Source: Saprolegnia diclina VS20
Lineage: Eukaryota; Oomycota; Saprolegniomycetes; Saprolegniales; Saprolegniaceae
DNA length: 25,644 nt
NCBI RefSeq assembly: GCF_000281045.1
Contig: NW_008246131.1
Span: forward strand, 98,363 to 124,006
Reading direction: 5' to 3'
Position numbers and translations under genes: made by a program. This document shows, piece by piece, positions 18,237 through 25,644 of the stretch (positions within the stretch are counted from its first letter, which is position 1; each line of letters starts with the position of its first letter). Below the pieces are notes generated by a model. That model did no database searches and had not been told where the DNA came from. It was given only the letters and a program-made list of their open reading frames with translations.

Positions 18237-18373
18237 GCTACTTGTCGCGGCAAATGCCACGTCTCGAGTGCCGAAACCAAGAAAAATGCCACCTTAGACA
18301 ATCGAATCTCAGAGGGAATATCGCTTTGTAGAGGTTGACGACAGAGTCGATCTTGCGCAAGCCGCCCCACGCC
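18237..18373. promoter_or_regulatory. 137-bp bidirectional promoter region
   Basis: Only 137 bp separate the start codons of the HAUS6-like gene (minus) and the RGS-DENN gene (plus), so both 5' UTRs and core promoters must lie here unless one gene has an unseen upstream exon. On the minus side GGCATTTGCCGCG resembles part of an oomycete initiator. No TATA box seen. Confidence 0.55.
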
Positions 18374-21300
18374 ATGCCCCGGGACCGCCTGTCGAGCGAC
18401 CTCTCGTCCGGTCCATCGCGCTCGCGCAGCAACGCGCGGACGTCGAACCCATCGGTGGCCCATGACATGATCCCGCTGCCAGCGTCGCTGCGGTCCGGGC
18501 CCTCGGCGTCGCTGCTGTGCCCGCCCATTGACGAGCTGCCGACCGATGGCATGATCCACGCCGAAGACATCTTCCGCGAGTCGTTCGAGAGCTACACGAG
18601 CGACTACGACACGAACGGCTGGGAGTTCTCGTCATCGCGGTCGCTCACGGACTTTGCCATGTCGTCACGGTCGATGCACGACTTTGGCGCCTCGTCGCGA
18701 TCGCTCCTGGACTTTGCCGCGTCGTCGCGGTCGCTCCACGAGTTTGCCACGTCGCGCTCGACGCTGACCAACCGCATGTACCGTGCGTCCAACTCGGCGC
18801 GCGAAAGCATGATGCTTGAAGAGATCTCCGAGACGGACCTCTCGGCCGTGCTCGACGAAGAAGACGAAGAGACCATCATGCACGAGAAGCGGTCCAACTC
18901 GATCATGTCGGAAGACAACGAGTTCAAGCAGCGACAGGCCAAGTCCCGCTGGGCGCAGCAAGTCAAGCTCAAGGCGACGCGGTTCCTCGAAGCCTCCAAG
19001 GCGCAGCTCGCCGCGAACCACTCGAGTTCGTTCAAGAAGGGGTCGTCCCTCGATGTACGTCGTCGTCATCCTCTCGTAGCTCGAAGAGCGTGACAAGGAG
19101 CGTAGGCAGCGATTGCAGCGGCGGCCGGGCACCCCGAAGGCTCGACGCTGCAGAAATGGAACCGATGGCTCTACGACCACTACAGCACCAACGTCAAGAG
19201 CGTGCCCACGTCGTGGGGCAAGGTGCTGCAGCTGCCCAACACGATTGCCAAGTGGAATCGTGAGGTTTGTCCACCGCCTCCGCGCGACAAAGCTCATTTT
19301 CCGGTGCTAGGACCCGCAAACGTCCCACCCGATCGAGCCACTGAGTCTTGTCGCGCTCGAAGAGGTCGTCAACACACCCAAGATGATGCGCTACTACGCT
19401 TCGTGGCTCAAGACCGAGCAAGACCAGTGCAAGCTCTTCTTCCTCTGCAGCCTTGACGAGTACCGGTACGATCATCGCATCCTTCCTGCCATCTCTCATC
19501 AACGCATGGCGGTAGTGTGTTTTGGCGCATGGTGGTGCAGCGACCCGACATGACCGCATCGTCCAAGTCGCTCCTCGCGATGAGCGACGAGAACAAGAGC
19601 CTGCTCCAGACGTACGGCCAGAAGCTCTTGCTCAAGTACGTCACGGCCGGCTCGCAGTTCTACGTCGGTGACGACATGGTCGTCCACCTCCCAACTGTCC
19701 AAGCCGACATTCACAACGGCGGCGAGGCGGCGCTGCATGCGTTCGACCAGATCGCACGCAACGTCAAGCAGCATTTGATGCTGACGTTTCCGTCGTTCCG
19801 GACCACCGACCTGTACGCCGACATGCTCGCGAGCGTCGAGCGCACGCTCCTGCCGCTCGACGCGATTCTGCTCAACCGGCTGCTGTGCAACTTTTTCTGG
19901 CTCTTCCTCTTCCAGCACCAGTACCACAATGAAGTCGCCTTGTACATGGAGATCCAGTACGACTTCAAGCGGCTCTACCGACAGTACGCCGACTCGAAGC
20001 TGCCGCGCAAGACGCGCATGCAGCTCGGGTCGGACGCGGTCGCGATGCTGCAGTACATTCGGCAAAAGTACTTTGACGGCAACGACGACTTTACCGATTT
20101 GGAAGCGTCCGTCTCGGCGGCCCATACGCGGCTCCACAAGGAACAAGAAGCCATTTTTGAAAAGCTCGAGGAAAACTACGAAGAACTCTACTTTCGGTAC
20201 GTCGAATGTGCCCATCGATTCGGAAAATTTGATTTGTGATGAATTGTAGGTTTATCGCGAGCCCAGCGTACGCGGAATTTGCCTTGTACCCGCGCAGCAA
20301 CTCGGACGACAGCGTGCATCGGCTCTCGGAGCTCCTCTTGCACTACGGTCTCCGCGCTCACCCGCCCGTGATGGCGCCCGAGCGGCCGCGCCCGTCGCTG
20401 CTCGAGATGCCAAAGTCGTGGGTCTACTCGATCGTGAGCTTCGAGTCGGTCTTCCGCGCCGACGGCCACACGTTTGAGCTGCAGTGGATCTCGTACGACG
20501 AGCACATGGACCTCGACCAGACGATCGAGTCGTTCCTCGTGCCATGGTACATTCGATTCTAGAATCCAGAATCTAGAATCTGGTACCGGATATCTGATAT
20601 GGCGGGTGATAAGGTGCAAGGACGCGAGTCAGTGCGTCATGCTCAGTCACGCGACGCCCGACCCAATCGCGTTCAACACGCGCGCGCTCACGGGCGAAAC
20701 AGAGCTCTTTGGCGCAGTCCTCACGCTCTTCAAGCCGTTCCGCGACGATGCGAAGGGCGCATCGTACTACATTCCCTTTGGTCTATATACTCGATCGGCA
20801 CTGTCAGTTATATAACGCTCATCGTAGGTGTCGCCGTCTTCTCAATGTTCCCGCTCTTTGACACTCTCCGCGATCGACTCGGAGAAGCGTACAAGAGCCT
20901 TGCGCCGTCGACGTCGACGTCGTCGTTTCACTTGGACGAAGCGGTTGTCTCGGCCATCTCGCGGCCGGTCGTCGACGTCCTCCCGTCGTTCGTCGCCTCG
21001 CTGCCGCCGCTTGGCTTTTCCCTGCACCTCCTCTTTGACACGCTCGACGTGTCGAACGTGCTCACAGTCTTTACGGCCGTCCTCCTCGAGTGTCGGGTGC
21101 TGCTCATCTCGTCGCAGTACACAGTGCTGGCGCTCGTGGCCGAGACGCTCCGGACGCTGATTGCACCGCTCAACTGGCCGCACGTGTACGTGCCCGTGCT
21201 CCCCGGCCGCATGCTCGACTACCTCCAGTGCCCGACGCCGTTTCTCTTTGGCGTGCAGAAGGACCTCCTCGACGCCAGCCTCCTCAGTACGCCGTTTTGT

Positions 21301-21834
21301 TTGTACCATATCAACTTGATAGACTGCGGTAGGCGAGCTCGGCGACGAAGTGCTCTGCGTCGATCTCGACACGAGCATGGTCGTGCAAGGCGAGATTCCG
21401 GTCGGGCTTCCAACGCCAGTGTGGAAACGCCTTCACTCGTACGACGAACTTGGTATCGCGAAGGACTAACGACGGCTAGGACGCTCCGGAGCTGCCTCAA
21501 GGCCCACGTGACGCAGAGCGACCATGTGTTTGGAAGCTCATTCCCGCGCCAAGTGGCGCCGTTTCCCGACGTGCGCATCCGCCTCGCGTTCAAAGAGGCG
21601 GTCGAGATGCTCATCGGGACGGGCGACAACGACGAGGGCGCCGACGTGCATTTTGGCCGGTTCCGCTACCTCTGGGACGACCAGTACCAGGAAAAGGTCG
21701 TCTTCTTCGACGAGGCTGGGTACCTCGCGCTCTCGCCGCTCGCCATGCGGCCGTTCCGGACGTCGTTCATCTCGACGCAGGCGTTCTCCGAGTACGTTGT
21801 TGTCCGCAACGGCTTTCGTGACAAGCAGCGATGA
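18374..21834 (+). CDS. tandem RGS and DENN domain protein
   Basis: I build nine exons: 18374-19054, 19106-19264, 19311-19465, 19516-20196, 20250-20546, 20614-20780, 20828-21286, 21333-21438 and 21480-21834 (1019 aa). Introns are 41-67 nt and every junction keeps frame. Residues 1-230 are low-complexity and Ser-rich with a four-fold 10-residue repeat. RGS-like domain 1 spans about 285-430 (VVNTPKMMRYYASWL, LFFLCSLDEYR, YVTAGSQFYV, AALHAFDQIARNVKQ). RGS-like domain 2 spans about 440-568 (LFLFQHQYHNEVALYMEIQ, AVAMLQYIRQKY, ENYEELYFRFIASPAY). A DENN module follows: uDENN about 605-715, cDENN 716-880 (LIAPLNWPHVYVPVLP, MLDYLQCPTPFLFGV, VLCVDLDTSMVV) and dDENN about 900-1005. By family, RGS domains bind or stimulate G-alpha GTPases, and DENN domains are Rab exchange factors. 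The start is the first in-frame ATG; the frame extends to a TTG at 18335. Splice sites are hand-called; the exon 1-2 junction is the least certain. Confidence 0.82.
18632..18751 (+). repeat. four tandem 30-bp units encoding SSRSL-x2-F-x2
   Basis: Four contiguous 30-bp units encode SSRSLTDFAM, SSRSMHDFGA, SSRSLLDFAA and SSRSLHEFAT (residues 87-126 of the RGS-DENN protein). Each has an RSxS-like basophilic phosphosite context followed by an acidic-aromatic pair. The units differ mostly by point changes, indicating slippage or unequal crossing-over. A docking or phospho-switch role is inference. Confidence 0.9.
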
Positions 21835-21959
21835 GATGGCAATGCAATCGTCTTCTTCTTCGTCGCATCGAGCCGAGATGGCATACGTGACTACCTGGCT
21901 CAGACCACAGCAGCATCGTCTCTTAGTGAAGATTACATGGAGTGGCTCCTACTACGACT
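21835..21959. other. short gap between convergent genes
   Basis: Only 125 bp separate the stop codons of the RGS-DENN gene and the minus-strand peroxidase, so the two 3' UTRs probably overlap. No further feature seen. Confidence 0.5.
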
Positions 21960-22976
21960 CTAGTCGCTGCGCGGACCAAAAAAGATGTACCGGCGCCAGC
22001 CCGACTTGGCAAAGTCGCAGCCGTTCTCCGTGAGCTTCTGGAAGGCCTTGGCAAAGTCCTTGTGCCAGAGGTCTTCGTCCTTGGCGTACAGCTCGACGTA
22101 CTTTTTAAACTCGGGGTCCCAGAGGAACGCCATGTCGGCCGGCAGCATCATGAGGTCGCCTGTCGGGTCTTCGTACTGCTCCGGGCCCTTCCACTTCTTG
22201 ATCGTCCACTTGTTCTCGATGAGCTCGCGAAAGTACTCGTTCGAGAACGTCGTCTCTGCGCGGGTCCACGGGCCCGAGTAGCCGCTGCGGCTCGGGTAGC
22301 AACGACCCACCGCGTGGGCGCCGACGAGCGCGACGATCTCGCGGTCATTGAAGCCCATGCGGTAGAAGACATCACGGATGTGGCTAATCGTCGATGGCTT
22401 GGAGCCCTTGTCGCCGGCAGGAAGACGGTCATCGGGCGTGACCTGTTCGCCCACCTTGGCGTCCTTGCGGCCAAGGTGGAAGGGCACCTCGGGGCCGCCC
22501 ATCTCGGCGATCGCAACGACGCCCGAGTAGATGAAGAGATCGGCGTACGAAATTTCGGGGTGGCGGGCCTTGACCGACTCGAGGCGGGCGATCGCGAGGT
22601 TGAGGCCAGCGTTGCCACCGTGGTTGATCTCGGGCTCGTTGCGGATGGTGCCGCCCTTGGAGCCGCCCGAGTGGTCGTGCTTGCTGTAGCTGCCCGACGA
22701 GTGCCACGCGAGGCGCACAAAGGTCGGGCCCATGGCCGGCTCGTCGTCAATGAGGTCGACAATCTCCTTGCGGATCTTTTCGAGGTTGACCTTGGCTTCC
22801 TGCGCCTGGAGGAGCGAGGCCGTGACCCCGGTCGTGACGAGGAAGGCGCCGGCCATGGCCGTGGCCTTCGAGGCCGAGCTCTGGCGGGCGGCGACGCTCA
22901 TGGAGCGGGCGAGGAGCCGGGGCGCGCCGGCGCGGGCGGCGATCCGGGTGGCGCGGGACGCAGCGTTGCGGAACAT
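21960..22976 (-). CDS. mitochondrial class I hybrid ascorbate/cytochrome-c peroxidase (copy A)
   Basis: A single-exon gene of 338 aa that reduces H2O2 with a haem cofactor. The ATG at 22976 opens an Arg/Ala-rich presequence (about residues 1-35), followed by a hydrophobic stretch (residues 39-58). This resembles the bipartite signal of yeast cytochrome-c peroxidase, suggesting the mitochondrial intermembrane space. Distal Arg88, Trp91 and His92 (VRLAWH), proximal His221 (GAHAVGRC), Trp237 (GPW) and Asp281 (LPAD) correspond to CcP R48, W51, H52, H175, W191 and D235. Arg230 (SRSGYSG) matches ascorbate-peroxidase R172, which CcP lacks. Both electron-donor determinants are therefore present, as in hybrid APx-CcP enzymes. 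It has a 16-residue C-terminal extension ([16 protein letters not shown]) that copy B lacks. Divergent from copy B. Confidence 0.95.
   Translation of the reverse strand: MFRNAASRATRIAARAGAPRLLARSMSVAARQSSASKATAMAGAFLVTTGVTASLLQAQEAKVNLEKIRKEIVDLIDDEPAMGPTFVRLAWHSSGSYSKHDHSGGSKGGTIRNEPEINHGGNAGLNLAIARLESVKARHPEISYADLFIYSGVVAIAEMGGPEVPFHLGRKDAKVGEQVTPDDRLPAGDKGSKPSTISHIRDVFYRMGFNDREIVALVGAHAVGRCYPSRSGYSGPWTRAETTFSNEYFRELIENKWTIKKWKGPEQYEDPTGDLMMLPADMAFLWDPEFKKYVELYAKDEDLWHKDFAKAFQKLTENGCDFAKSGWRRYIFFGPRSD
22096..22307 (-). repeat. 212-bp tract identical to 24428-24639 (inverted arm)
   Basis: On the minus strand this segment is identical base for base to 24428-24639. It covers the proximal haem region from GRC to EFKKYV. 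Flanking sequence differs at several synonymous sites within 30 bp upstream (for example GCGGTG versus GCAGTT) and right after the tract (GTCGAG versus GTGCAG). Confidence 0.95.
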
Positions 22977-22991
22977 GTTGCTGGCGAAGGC

Positions 22992-23005
22992 GAATTGGCA
23001 AATGT
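22992..23005 (-). promoter_or_regulatory. candidate Inr-FPR core promoter of peroxidase copy A
   Basis: The minus strand reads ACATTTGCCAATTC, 16-29 nt before the ATG. Against the oomycete core TCATTYYNCAWTTT it matches at 11 of 14 positions, including the CAWTT half. The distance to the start codon suits a short oomycete 5' UTR. Confidence 0.5.
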
Positions 23006-23102
23006 GGCGTCAGTACGATCTTCCTTCAAGGCGCACCTGGATCGCGCAGGACGCAGCTGCACCCGCACCAATTACTTGTTGTTTGTATCTCGATGTAGAA
23101 TC

Positions 23103-23146
23103 AGGTGCGCTTTTACATGAAAAGCACACCTTGCACCCAAGTGCAA
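23103..23146. repeat. two adjacent hairpins in the peroxidase promoter region
   Basis: AGGTGCGCTTTT (23103-23114) and AAAAGCACACCT (23120-23131) form a 12-bp stem with one mismatch and a 5-nt loop. Directly after it, TTGCAC (23131-23136) and GTGCAA (23141-23146) form a second 6-bp stem with a 4-nt loop. Both lie about 130-170 bp upstream of copy A. They could be DNA-level protein sites or an RNA structure; no family recognised. Confidence 0.55.
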
Positions 23147-23717
23147 CCTGGTCAGGCTTTCTGGCCACGCGAAGGATCGGGACGTTGAAGGCAACGGCTC
23201 CGGCGTCGACCTGCGCAAGCTTCGCACGCATAACACTCCAGCTACCTGCCTTGCTCATCTACGTATTTTCTCCTTGATGCATGCCATACACATCGCGACC
23301 TGGCGCTTGCCAGAGGCTGTGCCAGACGCCAGAAGCGTCATCTTGGCGCCCATGTGGTCGCCAGGTCATCGCTTCGCCAGCCGAGATGCAGCGATTGTAC
23401 TGCTGAACGTCACGCGTCGCTGCCACGTCAGAGCCGCATCGCGAACCTTCCTGGGCCACGTCGCGATCTTTCGCCGTGTGATCCATGGATGGGCTTGCCG
23501 TCTGGGGCAAAGTCGTACATGTCGCAGACTTCGCGCACCTCCGATTCGCCAAGACCTATGTCATGCTATTTGTATGGAACTGGAGCCATCAGTGCGCGCA
23601 CTTGAAAGTCATGACCATCATTCGATATATCCATGGACGAGCGTGTCTCAAGATCAAGCGTTGTTCCGAGGGCCATCGGATTGCTCGCGATCTTGGTCGT
23701 GGGCCGCTTGTTCCGTA

Positions 23718-23733
23718 GCTCATTCTGCATTTC
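23718..23733 (+). promoter_or_regulatory. oomycete Inr+FPR core promoter of peroxidase copy B
   Basis: GCTCATTCTGCATTTC matches the published oomycete initiator plus flanking promoter region consensus GCTCATTYYNCAWTTT at 15 of 16 positions. It lies 32-47 nt before the ATG at 23765, the usual distance. It supports both the chosen start codon and the oomycete assignment. Confidence 0.8.
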
Positions 23734-23764
23734 GCCACCAACTATTAATACACCCAGTACCAAC

Positions 23765-24730
23765 ATGTTCCGCACCGCCTTCGCCCGCGCCACCCGCGCT
23801 GCGCCGCGAGCTTTTGCCCGCTCGCTCAGCGTGTCGACAGCCCGGCGGCCAGTCTTCGCGTCGCCGACGACGGCGCTTGTCGGCGCCTTCTTCGTGACGA
23901 CCGCCACGTCCGTCTCGCTCTTGCACGCCAAGGAGGCGAAGAAGCCCAACCTCGACCAGATCCGCAAGGAGATTGTCGACCTCATGGACGACGACCCGGC
24001 CATGGGCCCGACCTTCGTCCGCCTCGCGTGGCACTCGTCGGGCAGCTACAGCAAGCACGACCACTCGGGCGGCTCCAAGGGCGGCACCATCCGCCACAAG
24101 CCCGAGAGCGCCCACGGCGGCAACGCGGGCCTCGACATTGCCGTGGCGCGTCTCGAAGCCATCAAGGCCCGCCACCCCGAGATCACATTCGCCGACCTCA
24201 TCATCTTCTCTGGCGTTGTGGCGATCGCCGAGATGGGCGGCCCAGACGTCGGGTTCCGCGTCGGTCGCAAGGACGTCAAGGCCGGCGAGCTCGTGACGCC
24301 GGATGACCGCCTCCCGAACGCCGACAAGGGCTCCAAGCCAAAAACCATCAGCCACATCCGTGATGTCTTCTACCGCATGGGCTTCAACGACCGCGAAATC
24401 GTCGCGCTCGTCGGCGCCCACGCAGTTGGTCGTTGCTACCCGAGCCGCAGCGGCTACTCGGGCCCGTGGACCCGCGCAGAGACGACGTTCTCGAACGAGT
24501 ACTTTCGCGAGCTCATCGAGAACAAGTGGACGATCAAGAAGTGGAAGGGCCCGGAGCAGTACGAAGACCCGACAGGCGACCTCATGATGCTGCCGGCCGA
24601 CATGGCGTTCCTCTGGGACCCCGAGTTTAAAAAGTACGTGCAGCTCTACGCCAAGGACGAAGACGCCTTCTTTGCCGACTTTGCCAAGGCCTTCCAAAAG
24701 CTCACGGAGCTTGGCGTCACCTTTGAGTAG
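23765..24730 (+). CDS. mitochondrial class I hybrid ascorbate/cytochrome-c peroxidase (copy B)
   Basis: A single-exon gene of 321 aa. I start at the ATG at 23765, not at the longer frame from 23633: [11 protein letters not shown] aligns with copy A's [11 protein letters not shown] and lies just behind a strong core promoter. The Arg-rich presequence and hydrophobic segment (about residues 37-54) again suggest mitochondrial intermembrane targeting. Catalytic Arg86, Trp89, His90, proximal His219, Trp235 and Asp279 are present, as is the ascorbate-type Arg228. The C-terminus stops at LGVTFE, like yeast CcP (GITFP), without copy A's 16-residue extension. The central 212 bp are identical to copy A while the N-terminal and extreme C-terminal parts have diverged. 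Expected role: detoxifying H2O2 with cytochrome c and/or ascorbate as donor. Confidence 0.95.
   Translation: MFRTAFARATRAAPRAFARSLSVSTARRPVFASPTTALVGAFFVTTATSVSLLHAKEAKKPNLDQIRKEIVDLMDDDPAMGPTFVRLAWHSSGSYSKHDHSGGSKGGTIRHKPESAHGGNAGLDIAVARLEAIKARHPEITFADLIIFSGVVAIAEMGGPDVGFRVGRKDVKAGELVTPDDRLPNADKGSKPKTISHIRDVFYRMGFNDREIVALVGAHAVGRCYPSRSGYSGPWTRAETTFSNEYFRELIENKWTIKKWKGPEQYEDPTGDLMMLPADMAFLWDPEFKKYVQLYAKDEDAFFADFAKAFQKLTELGVTFE
24428..24639 (+). repeat. 212-bp tract identical to 22096-22307 (inverted arm)
   Basis: This is the partner of the copy A tract. All 212 positions match, including third codon positions and unusual choices such as TTTAAAAAG for FKK. The two arms are in inverted orientation about 2.1 kb apart. 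Confidence 0.95.
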
Positions 24731-25014
24731 AAAGCGAAGAGGCGCCATCAATAACTTCTGTACAACTAACTAACTCGTCTATAAGTACTCAGAGTCAGGG
24801 TTATTCCGGGGTTATTCGCATGTGCGTCAACCGGAGAGGGAAAAGTGGGATCTCATGAGATCACCCAACGAAAATCACTCTGACGCCAAGCCAATAACCC
24901 CTCACATTTCACGCCAGCCCGACTCCTGGACTCTGGTCGCGCCAGAATACTCTGCATGGCTGCGATCTGAAAACAGTCCACATCACCAGAATCTGGTTGG
25001 AAGCGTTTCTAGGT
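24731..25014. other. intergenic region between convergent peroxidase and START genes
   Basis: About 280 bp, AT-richer than the genes. It holds the 14-bp palindrome GATCTCATGAGATC (24849-24862), flanked by TGG and ACCCA that could extend the stem past a bulge. A wider inverted repeat, GGGGTTATT (24808-24816) and AATAACCCC (24893-24901), brackets it. It probably carries both 3' UTRs. Confidence 0.5.
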
Positions 25015-25644
25015 CTACACGGCGTGGCCGTAGAGGTGCTGGAAATGGTTGAGCAACTTCACGGGCGACGCCGACGAGAGAAGGTTGATGACCGCCGGAG
25101 GCATGTGACCACCGAGGTCCATGTGCACGATCAGCGTCACCTTGCACGAGGTGGCCGTGATGGGTCGGAGAATGTAGCCCGAGATGTGCGTGTGGGCGCG
25201 GACGAACGATGGGTTCTCGGGCATGCTTGGGAGCTCGATCGACTTGGTGCCAATGACGATTGCGTCGTCGACGACCTGCTTGCAGGTCACGACAAGGAAG
25301 TCGCGGGCTGTCGTTGGGAACACGGGCTTGGCCTGCACGTACCGGATCGACGTCGCGCCGAGGTCTCGGAGCACGCGGCAGTTGTCGGTCATCTCGTCAA
25401 ACGTGCTCATCGCATCGGCGTCGGCGAGCTTGGCGGCCAAGACCTCGGCCGCGCAGCCGATCGTCGCCGTCGCCTTGATGCAGTTCCATGCATTGCCCGC
25501 GACGACGCCCCGCGAGACGAGGACGCCATGCGATAGCTTGGCCTCGCCCCACGTCGTGCGCGGGTCTTGGTTCGCGTCCTTGGCGAGCACCTCGGCGATG
25601 CTCTGCTGGCCGAGCGCAAGGACCTTCGCCATCTCGTCCATGAT
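25015..25644 (-). CDS. START-domain lipid-binding protein, 5'-partial
   Basis: The frame runs off the right edge of the window, so only the C-terminal 209 residues are seen. The ATG at 25641 (MDEMAK) is probably internal. The sequence follows the START (StAR-related lipid transfer) fold: TTWGEAKLSHGVLVSRGVV at the beginning, a central IRYVQAKPVFPTTARDFLVV with the hallmark RDF, HTHISGYILRPI, then MDLGGHMPPAVINLL corresponding to the family's DxGGxxPxxxxN end segment, and a final amphipathic helix. START domains bind sterols, phospholipids or ceramide in a hydrophobic pocket. Oomycetes carry many such genes, some with FYVE or other N-terminal domains; any such domain would lie outside the window. 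Ligand unknown. Confidence 0.85.
   Translation of the reverse strand: MMDEMAKVLALGQQSIAEVLAKDANQDPRTTWGEAKLSHGVLVSRGVVAGNAWNCIKATATIGCAAEVLAAKLADADAMSTFDEMTDNCRVLRDLGATSIRYVQAKPVFPTTARDFLVVTCKQVVDDAIVIGTKSIELPSMPENPSFVRAHTHISGYILRPITATSCKVTLIVHMDLGGHMPPAVINLLSSASPVKLLNHFQHLYGHAV

Larger units (their letters stand above)
22977..23764. promoter_or_regulatory. divergent promoter region shared by the two peroxidase genes
   Basis: 788 bp lie between the two peroxidase start codons. There is an initiator-like motif at each end (22992-23005 and 23718-23733) and two adjacent hairpins near the copy A side (23103-23146). Also seen is a 9-bp inverted repeat, GACCTGGCG/CGCCAGGTC (23297-23305 and 23359-23367). 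An in-frame extension of copy B reaches 23633, but its translation is not conserved in copy A. Confidence 0.55.

Noticed and set aside
19055-19079. A 25-nt intron (GTACGT...TAG) in the RGS-DENN gene
   Set aside because: It is shorter than any other intron here and leads into the wrong frame. The next TAG at 19105 gives a normal 51-nt intron and the frame of the next exon.
21439-21479. A donor at GTATCG (21453) giving a 27-nt intron
   Set aside because: It breaks the reading frame into the dDENN part. GTACGA at 21439 keeps it and gives a normal length.
23633-23764. A 44-residue N-terminal extension of peroxidase copy B
   Set aside because: It is not matched in copy A, it would bury the mitochondrial presequence, and a strong core promoter lies inside it.
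1-25644. tRNA, rRNA, CRISPR or transposon sequences
   Set aside because: No cloverleaf, rRNA-like block, regular repeat-spacer array, transposase frame or long terminal repeat was recognised by reading. This is absence of recognition, not a search result.

Overview
The window looks like nuclear DNA from an oomycete, most likely a saprolegnialean water mould (Saprolegnia/Achlya/Aphanomyces type). The case rests on GC-rich, densely packed coding sequence, introns of about 41-67 nt that mostly start GTAC and end TAG|G, and a near-perfect oomycete Inr+FPR core promoter just upstream of one gene. It also rests on the protein families present: stramenopile-style myosins with extra C-terminal domains, class I hybrid peroxidases and START proteins. 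There are no operons, rRNAs, tRNAs, CRISPR arrays or recognisable transposons. Species is inference only.

Layout. (1) 1-2641 (+): 3' part of a gene for a 2OG-Fe(II)-oxygenase-like protein with one short intron. (2) 3122-6709 (-) and 8862-12560 (+): two intronless unconventional myosins, head to head across 2.15 kb. Each has a motor, a neck and three C-terminal PDZ-like domains. (3) 12970-14700 (+) and 14948-16465 (-): two intron-rich SET-domain (SETD3/Rubisco-LSMT-type) genes, tail to tail. One has lost SAM-pocket motifs. (4) 16927-18236 (-): a HAUS6-like augmin subunit. It is divergent, across only 137 bp, from (5) 18374-21834 (+), a nine-exon protein that appears to combine two RGS domains with a tripartite DENN domain. 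(6) 21960-22976 (-) and 23765-24730 (+): two mitochondrial hybrid ascorbate/cytochrome-c peroxidases, head to head. (7) 25015-25644 (-): 3' part of a START-domain lipid-binding protein gene.

The strongest pattern is that three unrelated families each occur as one inverted pair of paralogues. The peroxidases share a 212-bp tract with no differences at all, and the myosins share shorter perfect tracts of 71 and 48 bp, including a rare TTA codon. This fits inverted duplication followed by gene conversion between the arms. The most novel single proteins are the RGS-RGS-DENN fusion, which could join G-protein signalling to Rab activation, and the motor-IQ-PDZ x3 myosins.

Exon structures were built by hand from splice signals, reading-frame continuity and, where possible, paralogue comparison. 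Family assignments are from motif recognition, not database searches.
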